A DNA stretch of 64,000 bases from Pseudeuparius sepicola (taxonomy: Eukaryota > Arthropoda > Insecta > Coleoptera > Anthribidae), in NCBI GenBank assembly GCA_963920635.1, contig OY987298.1, positions 57,763,949 through 57,827,948 on the forward strand. Direction: 5' to 3'. The notes beneath the pieces were generated by a model. It saw nothing but the letters and a program-made list of their open reading frames with translations, did no database searches and was not told where the DNA came from. This document shows, in pieces, positions 1 through 10,581 of the stretch. The position numbers and the translations under genes are program-made. How positions within the stretch are numbered: the stretch's first letter is position 1; every line of letters starts with the position of its first letter.

Positions 1-1120
1 TTACCAAAAAATCAAGAAAAACTTAAGAAACAATATGGTATGTTTATAAATGGAATCACCAAAAAAAAGAAGTTCATTTTGAACCTTCAACTTTATGGTC
101 AGGCTATTTAAACCTAAAATACTGATGCAAAATTCTGTCGCCTCTAAGTCGAAAAAATGGGCCATATTTTTTTCCCAAAATTTACCCACTCAACTTATTT
201 GTGTGTTGACTGGGCAAATGGGTGCCATTTTAAAACGCATACATATAAGGTTTAAAATAGACAAACACAAACACCCAAGGCACACTGGTGACTGTGGCAG
301 GAATCAAACCTGCAGCAGACAGTACCAAGGCCAACTTTCGAGATGTCAATATCTCTATGGCACATGTACGAGAGTGAAAAAGTTTGTGTAACCATAGGAA
401 TAAATGCAACAAAATTACGAAAATTATTTTTCCTAACCCCAATATACACATAACGGTCATTCTCATATAAGTATTGAATTTAACCATATCTCATGTACGT
501 TGTGGTTATTTCTCGAAAATACTATTTAACTTTGATGTGAAATATAATTGAGTAAATTATTTTTTTCAAAATGTATTTTTTTTCCTTAAAATTCCACATA
601 TATGGCTAATCACTATATAAATTTGGCTTCACTTGCAGTAAGTGTTTACGTTGCGATTTGCCATGTTTTTCTTAGCGTAATTGTGCTTTTTGCATATTAC
701 GTTATTTTGCCATAACCATGGAATGATTTTATATACAGTATGTCCCTGGATTGGGTTAAACACTCTTGTAATTTTTTTTGTTTTTCATTTTTTTGACAAA
801 AAGGTATTCTTTCTTCTCGTCCACTATTTAGGACCCACAAAATTTTGCACGTGAGAACATGCCTCTTTATCTTGGAGACTGTGTGCTTGATGTTTAAGAA
901 GCATAGACCTGGCTCTTCGAGGTGTTGCAGTCGGATCACAAGACAGGTGCTAGATATCGATCTCCCAGTTCCTTCTTCCACTCTAGTCAGAAGATCAGAT
1001 ATTTTTTGATTCCAAAAAGATTTTTAATCATTAGAACCTAAAGATACTGCATTTATGATTAGAAATGGGATCAATTTTCAAACATACGGCACTTTTCTTA
1101 TGCATTTTCATGCAATATTT
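1..1120. other. intronic DNA, no gene recognised
   Basis: No reading frame here resembles a known protein. Because SerRS exon 2 lies at 3952-4329 on the minus strand and no later SerRS exon is visible, this stretch is probably SerRS intron 2. A minus-strand T-arm-like hairpin (GCAGG stem, TTTGATT loop, CCTGC) at about 296-313 hints at a decayed tRNA-derived SINE, but no matching acceptor stem or A box is seen. Confidence 0.5.
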
Positions 1121-1132
1121 GGAACATACTAT

Positions 1133-2439
1133 CTATCTATCTGTCTTGTGCAGGGGGTGGCTGCCTTAGATCGGCCAGGCACGTAGGCCACAGTGGGCAG
1201 GTTGTGCCCCCACAGGCCAGCGTCACACGGCAGCCAGCATGCCGGCGCTCTTGATGAAGGCCCGCAGCTCCCCCACCCTGACATCATATACATCCTCCGC
1301 GCTCAGCTTGGCTGAGCCGAAGGACTCAAATCTGACCCTGTCAAGTGCAGGGCACTCGGTGACCAAGTGGTACGGGGTCTCCTCATCCTCCAGACACCAT
1401 CTGCACTCAGGCTCCTCTCCCACTCCTATAAGGTGCAGGTGGCGAGCCAGGCAGCAGTGTCCGGTGAGGACCCTTACCACTCCCTTTAACTCCGACCTTG
1501 GCAGACGCAGCAGCTCCCTAGACAGGGCGGTCGACGGCCCACGAATCATGAGCCTAGTCTGCCTCATCCCCGGAGTCCGGCGCCACTCCTCAACGAACCT
1601 GCCATGCAGCCATTCGTCTAGGGCTCCAATTGCGACCAGTGGGGCAATCCCCAATATTGGTTCTGGCCCCACTGGTCTTCCCATGGATCCCTCTCTAGCC
1701 AGTTGGTCCGCAGTCTCGTTCCCCGCTATGCCCGCATGACCAGGCACCCACAACAGAACAACCCTGTTCCCTTCGGCCACCAGACTGAGCAAACTCGTTC
1801 TACAGTCCTCCACCAATGGGGACCAGGTACGGTTTGCTCTCAGCACCTGTAAAGCCGCTTTACTGTCAGAGCAGAAAGTCAGCTTCCGGCCCTTAACTCT
1901 GAGCCTGAGCGATTCCTCTGCCCCCATCATGATGGCGAACACCTCCGCCTGGAACACGGTGGTGTGCTCACCGAGGGAGGTAGTCAACCTCCTAGCCAGT
2001 TCCTTCCCCATCTTGGATCCGTCTGTGAACCAGACGAGCCCGCCATAGGGGTCGCTATTCCCACGCAGACCCACCGGTGCTTCTAAAGCCCGGGTGGGCG
2101 CCATCCTCAGGGCACCAGTGACGCACAGGCAGGCAAGGCACTGTATCTTGTCCAACGCCGCCCCTGGTCTGGTCCTGCGAGTGCCGGACCACCATGCGAC
2201 GGCCCCATGTGAAATGATGGGAACGTTCATCGCCCTGTAGATCCAAAGCATAATCCTAGGGTTCAATCCCCACGAGGTGCCAGCGGCTCTGCGACACGCC
2301 CAAAGCGCATTGCACGCCTTCTTGGTCCTCATGAGGATATGCTCCTCGAAGGTCAATCTGGAATCCAGCCAGACTCCTAGATATTTAACCTTCTTTCTAT
2401 CCTCTATGCGAGGAATGGGGTCCACCTTTATCTTCTTGG
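1133..2439 (-). mobile_element. 5'-truncated non-LTR retrotransposon (LINE) with RNase H domain
   Basis: A minus-strand LINE remnant. The 12-bp sequence GGAACATACTAT occurs immediately on both sides (1121-1132 and 2440-2451), as expected for a target-site duplication. The 3' end, on the left, is a short GATA-type tetranucleotide tail instead of poly(A). The GC-rich composition contrasts sharply with the AT-rich flanks. Only the C-terminal third of the RT protein remains, so the copy is 5'-truncated and could not move by itself. It lies in the presumed SerRS intron 2. Confidence 0.88.
1223..2439 (-). pseudogene. LINE RT C-terminus plus RNase H plus zinc knuckle (partial ORF2)
   Basis: About 405 codons stay open to a stop at 1223. 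In order they encode the thumb/connection part of an RT (YLGVWLDSRLTF, then an IISHGAVAW stretch), an RNase H domain with WFTDGSKM, an FQAEVFAIMMGAE segment, CSDSKAAL and a WVPGHAGIAGNETAD motif, then a C-terminal CRWC...H...C knuckle. This order is typical of RNase H-bearing LINEs of the I/LOA/R1-like groups; I cannot assign the clade. The palm with the catalytic YxDD and the endonuclease are absent. The ATG at 2446 lies inside the target duplication, so it is not a native start. The open frame suggests a fairly recent insertion. Confidence 0.85.
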
Positions 2440-2748
2440 GGAACATACTATAATTTCACAAAGGAGACATCTAAGTTACTGTATTTAATTGCCGTATGAC
2501 ACCATAAGTAATTTTTATTTTTTTTTATTTTAGAACATACTATGAGGGTAGTGTGAGTACCTGGGTTTTAAAAACTCTGAGGCATGGTTAGTTTTTGAAC
2601 AATAATCTCATATTTTATCCATTTTCATTGGTTGTATTTAAAGTTTCCAAGCGGAAGCAATCACTCACTGTCGATTGGTGGCTCTGTCTGTTTTCTAAAG
2701 ACAGATATATATTAGCTTGTAAGCAATTGCTTGGCTTTGTAACCTTAA

Positions 2749-3340
2749 GGTGCGTACAGACCTGACGAGACAAGCGCAAGACGCGCCAATGACAAGCCTA
2801 CCTCACGCCGGAGACGCACGCGATCTTCTCGCGCGCCCGCTGCGAGCAGTGCTTTCCATGGTTTAGAAGCACGCGCCCCCTATTTTATATTGGAAGATGT
2901 CAGACAAGGAGAAGGCAGCAGCGAGTTTATTATTATTTGATGTGGTGCTACGATGTTGCTTGCTTCGAAAAAACGTAGGTAATACCTATACAGTTTACAA
3001 TATGTATTTAAAATTAAAGTAATTAAAAGCAATATGTATTGGTGAAATAATTCCAGATGTTTGTAATAATAATGCACTTATCCAAGAATTAAAAGATGCA
3101 GTTCTTCACTCCATGCCTCCATTTATCAACTGATGTCTCGCGAGACCACGGCGCGCATGCTAGAACTCATTCACACTGAGCCACGCGCTTCTTTGATCTG
3201 CCGTCGAAAAACGACAGGAGACGGGTCGGCACGAGCCTCTGACAAGCGGCTTACGCGAGACTCGTGAGCCCGTACACATATGGATATTTAGCGCGTCTCG
3301 AGCGCGTCTTACACTCGTCTCGCCAGATCTGTACGTGCTT
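2749..3340. mobile_element. non-autonomous inverted-repeat DNA element flanked by TTAA
   Basis: The left end GGTGCGTACAGACCTGACG and the right end, read in reverse complement as GCACGTACAGATCTGGCG, form imperfect terminal inverted repeats of about 35 bp. They continue with an AGACGCG-rich stretch on both sides. TTAA lies just outside both ends (2745-2748 and 3341-3344), as for piggyBac-like insertions, although the terminal bases do not match each other perfectly. The interior is unusually CpG-rich and encodes nothing recognisable. Confidence 0.65.
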
Positions 3341-3344
3341 TTAA

Positions 3345-3951
3345 ACGCAAGCACTGACACCCTGAACCGGACACACAAAGTAAACATACTTTATAAAAGC
3401 AAACATTTATTTTTGCCAAAATTAACCTAGTAACATTAAATTTTATTTGTTGTCAAACTTCACGTAACAGTAAAAATGTAAAATTATTCAATTCAATATA
3501 ATTTTTTACTATATTTCGATAGCAAACAATTATTAAAATTTTATTACAAAAATAACACATTTTCTGCCAAATTAAAATAAGCCTCAGGATTAAATTAAAT
3601 TTCTCATGCAATAAAGTTCGAAGAAAATAATCTTTGTCATCTCGGTAACATGTTACCAAAATGATCAAGTATTGTTACCAAAATGAATGATGGTTACAGA
3701 AATAACAAAATCTGATTGAGAATTAAATTAGCCACAAACGTTTTAAATTTTATGCTGGAACTATGTTCATTTTTGGTTAGGATATGGTTGCCACTTTAAT
3801 TTATTTGTTGTAGTTTAATATTGCTTTCACTCTGACGAAAAACAAAGAAAATATATGTATTACCGAATTGATGACCAATAAAGAACTGAATATGTACTTT
3901 CCTTTTAAAATACTTATAAACTATTTAACACCAGGGAGATAAGCAACTTAC
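3345..3951. other. SerRS intron 2 sequence, no gene seen
   Basis: Very AT-rich DNA between the TTAA element and the splice donor of SerRS exon 2. No exon, repeat or RNA gene is recognised. Confidence 0.5.
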
Positions 3952-4329
3952 TTCTTTCCTCATGAAAAATGGCGTATACAATGGCTTGTACCCCTTTTTG
4001 TGCAACAATCTGAGTGACAGTTGTATAAGGGCATGTTCCAAAAATACTGCTGGCCCTGTCAGATAATACCCTCTGCCACCTGAGACAACTGCTCCCCTAT
4101 CTCCATCCATGCCGTCAATCATGACGATCAAGTCAACGTGCGAATACTTCTTCCGGAACTCACAATCACCAAAAGTCCTCTCCACTTTATTGTTATCTTC
4201 GTCATCATCTACTGGAACAGACTCGTGGAGGTGGTTGCCTACTTCTCGTAGGGCATTATTGCGATCTCTTTCTACATTCAATAGTTCATTATCGTTTTTT
4301 ACAACAGCTTCATCAATTAGTGTTCGTAC
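3952..4329 (-). CDS. SerRS: seryl-tRNA synthetase, exon 2 (internal)
   Basis: This 378-nt exon is flanked by a good acceptor (CTTCTTTACAG before the exon) and a GTAAGT donor, both phase 0, and encodes 126 residues without a stop. The protein matches eukaryotic cytosolic SerRS. It begins [13 protein letters not shown] (end of the N-terminal helical tRNA-binding arm), passes through [11 protein letters not shown] and [14 protein letters not shown], and ends in class II motif 1 with [10 protein letters not shown] and YTPFFMRKE, including the invariant proline. SerRS charges serine onto tRNA-Ser and tRNA-Sec in the cytoplasm. It joins exon 1 (19843-20163) in frame, giving residues 108-233. Motifs 2 and 3 must lie in exons beyond the left edge of the window. 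Confidence 0.95.
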
Positions 4330-6032
4330 CTGTAAAGAAGTGATGATTGCAGATTGTAACTGTCTAAGGGCAACTTTTTGACACTATAACTCGAAATGAT
4401 TTTATATTCTCGGTTTTATATTTTCTTGTAATTTCTTAAATACTGATTTTTAGTGGGATTCTTTATGTAAAACCATTTTTTTAATGTTGGTTAAGAAAAC
4501 CAATCATTCAAATGTTATAAAACAAAAAAAATGATGGACCCTTCAAAAAAATATAATTTAAGGAACGTGGTCACTAATCCATGGGCCGACAGCCGACAGC
4601 ACTTTCAATATCTCTAGTTTTGCCTGGCTAGATCGAGCCTATTGGAGCGCTATGAAACGCATCCACAGACTGTGTCCTTAAATTAATCTCGATTGCAGTT
4701 TACATACGTAATATTATCGTTGTTCAAACCAATCAAACTACTCATATTGAAGATTACATTTTTATAAATATAAGTTGTTATAGGTTACAATTCCTCAACG
4801 AGGTTAAAAAGTTTGATGATCCCTTTATTGGGTTTTGAATATCTGACCACGTTTGCCAGGGGAAAGGCCTGTCTGATGTTTGGTCTTTAAACCTCGCCAA
4901 AGCCAACTTAAAGAATTTTTTTACAATAAGCACTTGCTTAAGTGCCCATTATATATAGGAGGGCATTGATCTGGATGAATGATTTTGAATCGTAGACTTT
5001 CATGGTACATCGCAGTAACGACTGTGACGACAAACAGTACAATCCTTTGATTCACAATATTTAGTGTACCATTATACACGAATTGCCCGCTACCCGTTGC
5101 CGCCGCCTGTCAACTCTCACTCCCTTGCCGAGGCTCCCACTCCCCAATTTAGGCAACACACCACCCCGAACAAAAAAAAGGTTTATTTTACTTTAAGACA
5201 TGTTTTCCAAATAGGTTTGGCAACACTGCTCTTGACCCAAATAAATACCATTCCTGGCACGCGGCGCTGGAATGGCTGTGCGTAGCGAAAGGGTTAATGA
5301 CGATTTTGAGACTATTTATTTAGTGCAGCTACTTATGTGATTTGAGTCTGCTTCCATTTTTAGGATACTCTTACATATTCATTAAATTTACAAGTTTTTC
5401 ACATCCTACCTAGGATGGATACGAAATTATGTCTGTTCAGTTAACTGGAATTGACTAGAATTGACTACGTATCCATTCTATAATTTATAATTCTCTATAC
5501 CACTTTTCCTTTTTTTCTCTGTCATACTATTTCTGGATGGCATGTTTTTAATAATTTTTGGATATTTTCAATGAATGGTAAGTTTCTACTGTAGAATCGG
5601 GTAGACGGACACCTACTAATAAAGACAATTTGCAAGAACTCAACAAAACCTATTTGTTGGATGTTCTTTTCTAATACCCTGAAATTTCTTTGGAAACATT
5701 ATAAGAAAACATTTGGTTATTAATATGAAAATAAGGTTTTGCTTTTACCCAGACATTTTACTGATAAGGATTTGCTTACAAATATTTTCTTATTTTTATT
5801 AATACCACCCGTGTCTATCTTAAAAACTTATTTAACTATAATTTGTTAATTATTATTTTAAACATTCCACTCGTATATTGTTGCAACAATGGAACAGGTA
5901 CTGTATTGAAAATACCAAAGTGAATAGGTATAGCATGTCGTCAGGACAACCAGTATCAACTAAGTTTATTTTATGTCAGTTTGACAAGTTGATTGATTAT
6001 CAAAATTACATACTTAAAACCGTGCTTAAACA
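4330..6032. other. SerRS intron 1, left part; nothing recognised
   Basis: Intronic DNA between the exon 2 acceptor and the first foldback element. I see no exon, RNA gene or clear transposon terminus. A slightly GC-richer patch at about 5075-5290 may be a decayed repeat. Confidence 0.45.
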
Positions 6033-6326
6033 CACATATACTGCTCAAAAGAGATGTCCCACCAGCGGAACTTTTAAAGCCGCCATTTGTATGGAATGTA
6101 CATTGTGTGTCTTGATTGTTTGATATTGTTTGACTCGATTTGACAGTAAATATATACAAAAATTGAATTGTTGTATATTTACTGTCGAACCCTGTCAAAA
6201 GAGGCCTGTCATGATGCGCTATGTACATTCCATACAAATGGCTGCCACTTATGCATAAGCAAATACTATATCCTTTTATTCCAAAGTGTAGATTTGTGCA
6301 TGATGTAGCCATGAGCAGTATATGTA
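6033..6326. mobile_element. foldback MITE
   Basis: The sequence folds on itself at three levels: ATATACTGCTCA near 6035 pairs with TGAGCAGTATAT near 6312-6323; GCCATTTGTATGGAATGTACA at about 6082 pairs with TGTACATTCCATACAAATGGC ending at about 6243; and GACAGTAAATATATACAA pairs with TTGTATATTTACTGTC in the centre. It encodes no protein and sits about 10 bp from the Tigger element. Confidence 0.7.
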
Positions 6327-6337
6327 TGTTATAAGTA

Positions 6338-8137
6338 CAGTAAAAGCTCCATTTGCGGACACCTCTGAATAGGGGACACCTCTACATCACAGACAATTTT
6401 GTTTTCACAGAATTTTACAATGAGGTTTTCTTAATAATACCACCTCTAAAAAACGGACGTGAACACTCTATTTTTCACTCAATACATGAAAATGTGTGTA
6501 AAATGACCTGTTAATAACGGACAGACGGGATGGCACCACAGGTGTAGAAGATTTGGAATTAAGTTTATTGGTTAATTGCACACTTAAATCTACCTACCCT
6601 GGGTTTTGCCACCGGGAGGACTTTACAATCAATGCAGTTAACAATCTCTGTATTTGTCTTATATAATGTCGATATGAATTCCGGAAAGAGAAAGCATTTA
6701 TTCAAGATAAAATTGATGTTATTGCGGCTAGTGAACAAAATAATTTAAGTGTCCAAAAACTTGTGGAAAAGTTTAGTGCGGAAAAAACGCTAGTTAGCGA
6801 AATCTTGGAATATAAAAGTGAAATTAAAAAACTTTTTGAGAAGAATGTAAATCTGGAGCAAAAAAGAAAATTTCCACAAACTGCTGGTTTGGCCATTGAT
6901 GAAACTGTTTTTAATTAGTTCTGTAAGGTACAAAATAATAATATCCCCATATCTGGACCTGTGCTCAAAGAAAAAGCATTAGAAGCAGCCCAAAGTTTGC
7001 AGTTAACTAACTTCGAAGCTTCCAATGGTTGGTTGGAAAAATTTTGTCATATCCTTTAAAACTGTGCGTGGTGAATCTGCTCATATAAACTTTCAAAATG
7101 TTTAGGAATGGAAAGCTAATTTACAGTAAATATTGAAGGACAATGATATTTTTAATGCTGATGAAACGGGCCTTTTTTTCCGTGCACTTCCTACAAAAAC
7201 ATTTGCATTAAGAAATGATAGGTGTGCAGGAGAAAAATCTGCAAAGGAAAGAATCACAATATTGATGTGCTCAAACATGGAAAGAGATAAGGAAAAGCCG
7301 TTAGTTATTGGGAAAAGCAAAAAGCCCAGAGGTTTTAAAGGAGCATATGTGGATAAACTGCCGATAGAGTGGGTCTGCAATAAGAAAGTGTGGATGACTT
7401 TGGATATTATGTCAACATAGTCATGTCATCTCATCCCAAGATTATATTAGAAAATGTAAAACTGATTTTTCTTCCTCCAAATACCACCTCGCATTGCCAA
7501 CCTATGGATCAGGGCATCATTCAAAACTTTAAAGTAGTCTATAGAAGTATGCTTGTTAAAAGACTTTTGACACTAATGGATACAGAAGACTCACGGGAAA
7601 TGGTAGAGAAAAGCATTACACTAGTAAATGCATTAATATGGATCTCTCGGCTTGGAAAAAATTATCGCCTGTAGCGGTAAAAAACTGTTTCCTAAATTGT
7701 ATTTTTAATCTGTTCGATGGTGACATAAGTGAGTGCGATATAGAAGATTACATACCCTTAGCATTTTTATTTTCAAACTTTAATGTCACTAATTTAGATT
7801 AAAAATCAAAATGTCTCTATTCTTGATTGTATTGATGAAATCACTGACACTGGAAATGGAGATTCAAGAAGAAGAACTTGTAAGTAGCATTTCATGCATT
7901 TTTGAAGCCCGTAAAAGATTTATATATACATACATATTTTTTGGTTTATGCTATTTTATTTCTTCCATTTTTTCATTATTAATTATGTACATAATATGCT
8001 TTAGTCTTAGATATAATATATTAAAATAAAACTTGTCTTTTTTCATTGTTTTCCCCCCACCTCTAATTAACGGACAGCTCTATATACCGGACATTTTGGG
8101 ATTCCCCATGGGTGTCCGCTATTAAGAGGTTTTAATG
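6338..8137 (+). mobile_element. Tigger/pogo-family DNA transposon, dead copy
   Basis: This is a 1,800-bp element flanked by TA (6336-6337 and 8138-8139), the Tc1/mariner/pogo target duplication. The ends are inverted repeats: left CAGTAAAAGCTCCATTTGCG and right, in reverse complement, CATTAAAACCTCTTAATAGCG, both followed by GGACACC. The interior encodes a broken CENP-B-like/DDE transposase. It lies in SerRS intron 1. Confidence 0.88.
6673..7676 (+). pseudogene. Tigger-like transposase (CENP-B HTH plus DDE), disrupted
   Basis: Segments in shifting frames look like a pogo/Tigger transposase: an N-terminal helix-turn-helix part containing SVQKLVEKFSAEKTLVSEIL, a second HTH part with NGWLEKFC, then the catalytic core with NADETGLFFRALP (first Asp), RITILMCSNM, and PPNTTSHCQPMDQGIIQNFK (last acidic region). 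The copy is dead. It has a frame change near the start, an in-frame TAG at about 6917, another shift and stop at about 7055-7105, and a shift at about 7390-7420. Confidence 0.85.
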
Positions 8138-8495
8138 TATAATCAAAACACAAAGTTTTAGAAAAAGTTGATGTTTTTGAATTCATGAAATATTTTTTCT
8201 AAATACCACTTGTGCTTTAAAATTAATCCCAGATAATTTTTAAGCATTTCTGGTATTATTCCCCAAGTCGTGTTTTTAAAATCACAGCCTTCCCACCTTT
8301 CACAGTTATGACTAGGTAAAAATTGAGAATATTCTTCGCTGTGTTTTTAATTGGGAGGCAAAATCTTCTAACTCCTGCCTTTAGCTGGTATACTTATCAA
8401 TATCAGGAAAAAATTGTCTAATTTTGGTACAAATTGTTTCTAAAGTCGTGTTTGGCATGTGAGGCAGGTATATTAATCAATTCTGATGGGTGCAA

Positions 8496-8524
8496 ACCAC
8501 CGAACTATAATATAGTTCGGTGGT
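8496..8524. repeat. 29-nt perfect palindrome
   Basis: ACCACCGAACTATA, one A, then TATAGTTCGGTGGT: a perfect 14-bp stem with a single-base centre, also bordered by GTGCAAAC-like direct repeats. It looks like a small inverted duplication and has no recognised function. Confidence 0.7.
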
Positions 8525-8608
8525 GCAAACATTCTAAATCCATATAAAGTTCTTTGTGATTTGAAAATCGTCTTCTGATGCATTCAATGACTGTACCGTA
8601 AGTATTAC

Positions 8609-9006
8609 TATACTAAAATCAAATAACTCTTACGCTGATCATTCTTATTCAGTGGCCTGATGTAAACTTGAACGTGTGCATTGAGATATTCGCCAGAGAC
8701 GCACTGAGGCACGACCTTTATTCAATTTTACTTTTACAATTGTTTACGTCAAAATATTTTGGAAAAAATTTATTGGCTTAATTAAAATGATTCAAAACAT
8801 CGATAAAATTATTTGTGGCAGTGTCTAAACAGCTGAAAACTACAAGATAACACCACATAAATAAGCTTGTGATCAAGTACATCCCTGTTGCCAGGCGCGC
8901 TGATATTTTATGGCCTATTGACCAATCGCCTTATTTCGCGGAATGTCATCGAACACGTGCTTTTATTTACGCCAGGCATAAGAGTTAGGTACTTGATTTT
9001 AATATA
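8609..9006. mobile_element. TA-flanked MITE, copy 1 (family shared with 35410-35729)
   Basis: The ends ACTAAAATCAA..TAACTCTTACGC and GCATAAGAGTTAGGTACTTGAT form an inverted repeat. The body (TTTACAATTGTTTACGTCAAA, GGCTTAATTAAAATG, GATAAAATTATTTGTG) is the reverse complement of the body at 35410-35729. Two copies with the same ends and opposite orientation show a mobile family. There is no coding capacity. Confidence 0.8.
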
Positions 9007-9218
9007 AATACTTCGATACGATACTTGTCTTCTTGAGTCAAAAACACAAAATACCAGGTCTGGATTCCTCAAAAAACGTCTTAATTAATCTAAAGGGCGG
9101 CGCAGCGGGCTCCGCCCGCCAGCCCGCCGGACCAGTCCGTCCCTGGTCATGGGTCCGGAAATGCTTAATAAAAAAGGTACGGGGTGTTGAAATTACCTTT
9201 TTAAGTGTTTTTATTACA

Positions 9219-9895
9219 AGCTTTTATTTAACTTGTCCTGTTAGTATGTATGTATCTATATATTATGTACGTGTGAGTCGAATCTTGCAAGCTGAATTAG
9301 AACCACTTCTTGAGATCCGATTGAGGTGAAATTTTGCATACACCTTGAGTTTTGGTGACAAATCAATATGCAATACTCAATATTGTAATAATTTCAAAAT
9401 GGGCGTCGCCACAAGATGGCAGATGATGTAGTTTTTTGTCAACCCCCTTAATATGGGTATCAAATGAAAGGGCTTGAAGAGTAAAAAATGATAAAGTTCA
9501 TGGCATCACACTAAATTCGATATGGCCGCCCCTCCAAGATGGCGGACTACATTTTCTTTCCAACCCCCTTAATATGGGTATGAAATGAAAGGGCTTGAAG
9601 AGTAGAAAACGATAAAGTTAGTGACATCACACTAAATTCAATATGGCCGCCGCTCAAAGATGGCAGATTACCTATTTGATACCCAACATGGGTATCAAAT
9701 GAAAGGACTTGTCGGGTAGAAAACAATAAAGTGAATGACTTCATACGAAATCCAATATGGTGGCTGCCCCAAGATGGCGAACACAATTTCTTTACCACCC
9801 TCCTGACATGGGAATCAAATAGGTACTAAAAAGCACAAAACAAAATTGAAAATAAAAAAAAAACTTTTTAAAAACAAGCTTTTATTTAAGCCATG
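9219..9895. mobile_element. tandem-repeat-bearing non-autonomous element, copy 1
   Basis: The element is bounded on both sides by AAGCTTTTATTTAA in the same orientation. After a TGTATGTATCTATATAT stretch it holds four imperfect tandem copies of about 115-123 bp, each with AAGATGGC, TATGGGTATCAAATGAAAG and a GACATCACACTAAATTC-like piece. The copies of AAGATGGC start at about 9413, 9536, 9657 and 9771. The same architecture recurs at 31420-32155. Confidence 0.65.
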
Positions 9896-9940
9896 TACAC
9901 ACGCGGCCTCATAAATCGTTCCACTAGGCATGAGAAATAA

Positions 9941-10036
9941 GCAAGAGGCTTAAGGCAGTAACCCTCTTAAGAATATACTTAATAATTCCAAGGTGAATAC
10001 TGTCTTCTTTAATCGGCCCTACTTTCAACCATTACA
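9941..10036 (+). repeat. 5' LTR
   Basis: 96-bp copy of the terminal repeat, ending CATTACA. It is identical to the right copy except for the first bases (GCAA instead of TGTA) and a C/T change near 9999. Confidence 0.88.
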
Positions 10037-10049
10037 TGGCGACCCTGCC
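10037..10049 (+). promoter_or_regulatory. primer-binding site
   Basis: TGGCGACCCTGCC begins at the first base after the left LTR. TGGCGACC is complementary to the 3' end of insect tRNA-Arg as used by 412/mdg1; the following bases deviate. Confidence 0.75.
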
Positions 10050-10202
10050 AAAAGTCTAAATCCTGTAAAAGGGGTTGGAAAGAGAACTGCCGAAGAAGAA
10101 GGAAAAATGGTTTATAAATAATAATAAAATGGAATGGAAACTGAAATATAAATGGTTCTGGTAAATTAAGTAGCAGTAACATGGGAAAGTCAGTCAAAAG
10201 AA

Positions 10203-10418
10203 ATGGAATTGAACGAAAATGGTGTGGTAAACTCGAATTTCATCATACAAGAAAAGGAATACCATTTATCCAAAGACGTCAAGATAATACTGTATTTAAT
10301 ATTGGCAGTTTTGGTAATACGTTTGGCTGTTTGGATGTATCAACAGCACACGAAGCGCATGGAGACTACGATGAGAAGAAATTTGGCGACCTCTCTGGCC
10401 AACATGCAAGCTGTTTAG
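10203..10418 (+). CDS. small membrane-anchored leader ORF of the LTR element
   Basis: A 71-codon ATG frame between the primer-binding site and gag. An N-terminal polar part (about residues 1-27) is followed by a hydrophobic helix, IILYLILAVLVIRLAVWMY at about residues 28-46, and then a basic tail (QQHTKRMETTMRRNL). A single-span protein with a positively charged tail in this position is plausible as an accessory product. It could also be leader RNA with a chance frame, because an overlapping 81-codon frame exists. I do not recognise it. Confidence 0.4.
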   Translation: MELNENGVVNSNFIIQEKEYHLSKDVKIILYLILAVLVIRLAVWMYQQHTKRMETTMRRNLATSLANMQAV

Positions 10419-10581
10419 ACCTTTAACTATATATTTTTTCTGTTCAGCTGTTTCTGCTAAGAAAACCCGTATAAGTGCAGTGAAGTGTCTAGTTATAAGT
10501 TCTGTTTTAGGTCCATTAGGTGTAGTATAAAAGGTACTACCGGGTTTTGCCTACTTTTGGTACACCCTGCTTAGGAAGCAC

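Noticed and set aside
286..380. minus-strand tRNA-like T-arm (GCAGG TTTGATT CCTGC)
   Set aside because: No matching acceptor stem, D arm or anticodon arm could be placed; at most a decayed tRNA-derived SINE.
9219..9895. CRISPR-like array
   Set aside because: The units are about 120-bp direct tandem copies without unique spacers, in eukaryotic DNA; the same holds for 31509-31990.
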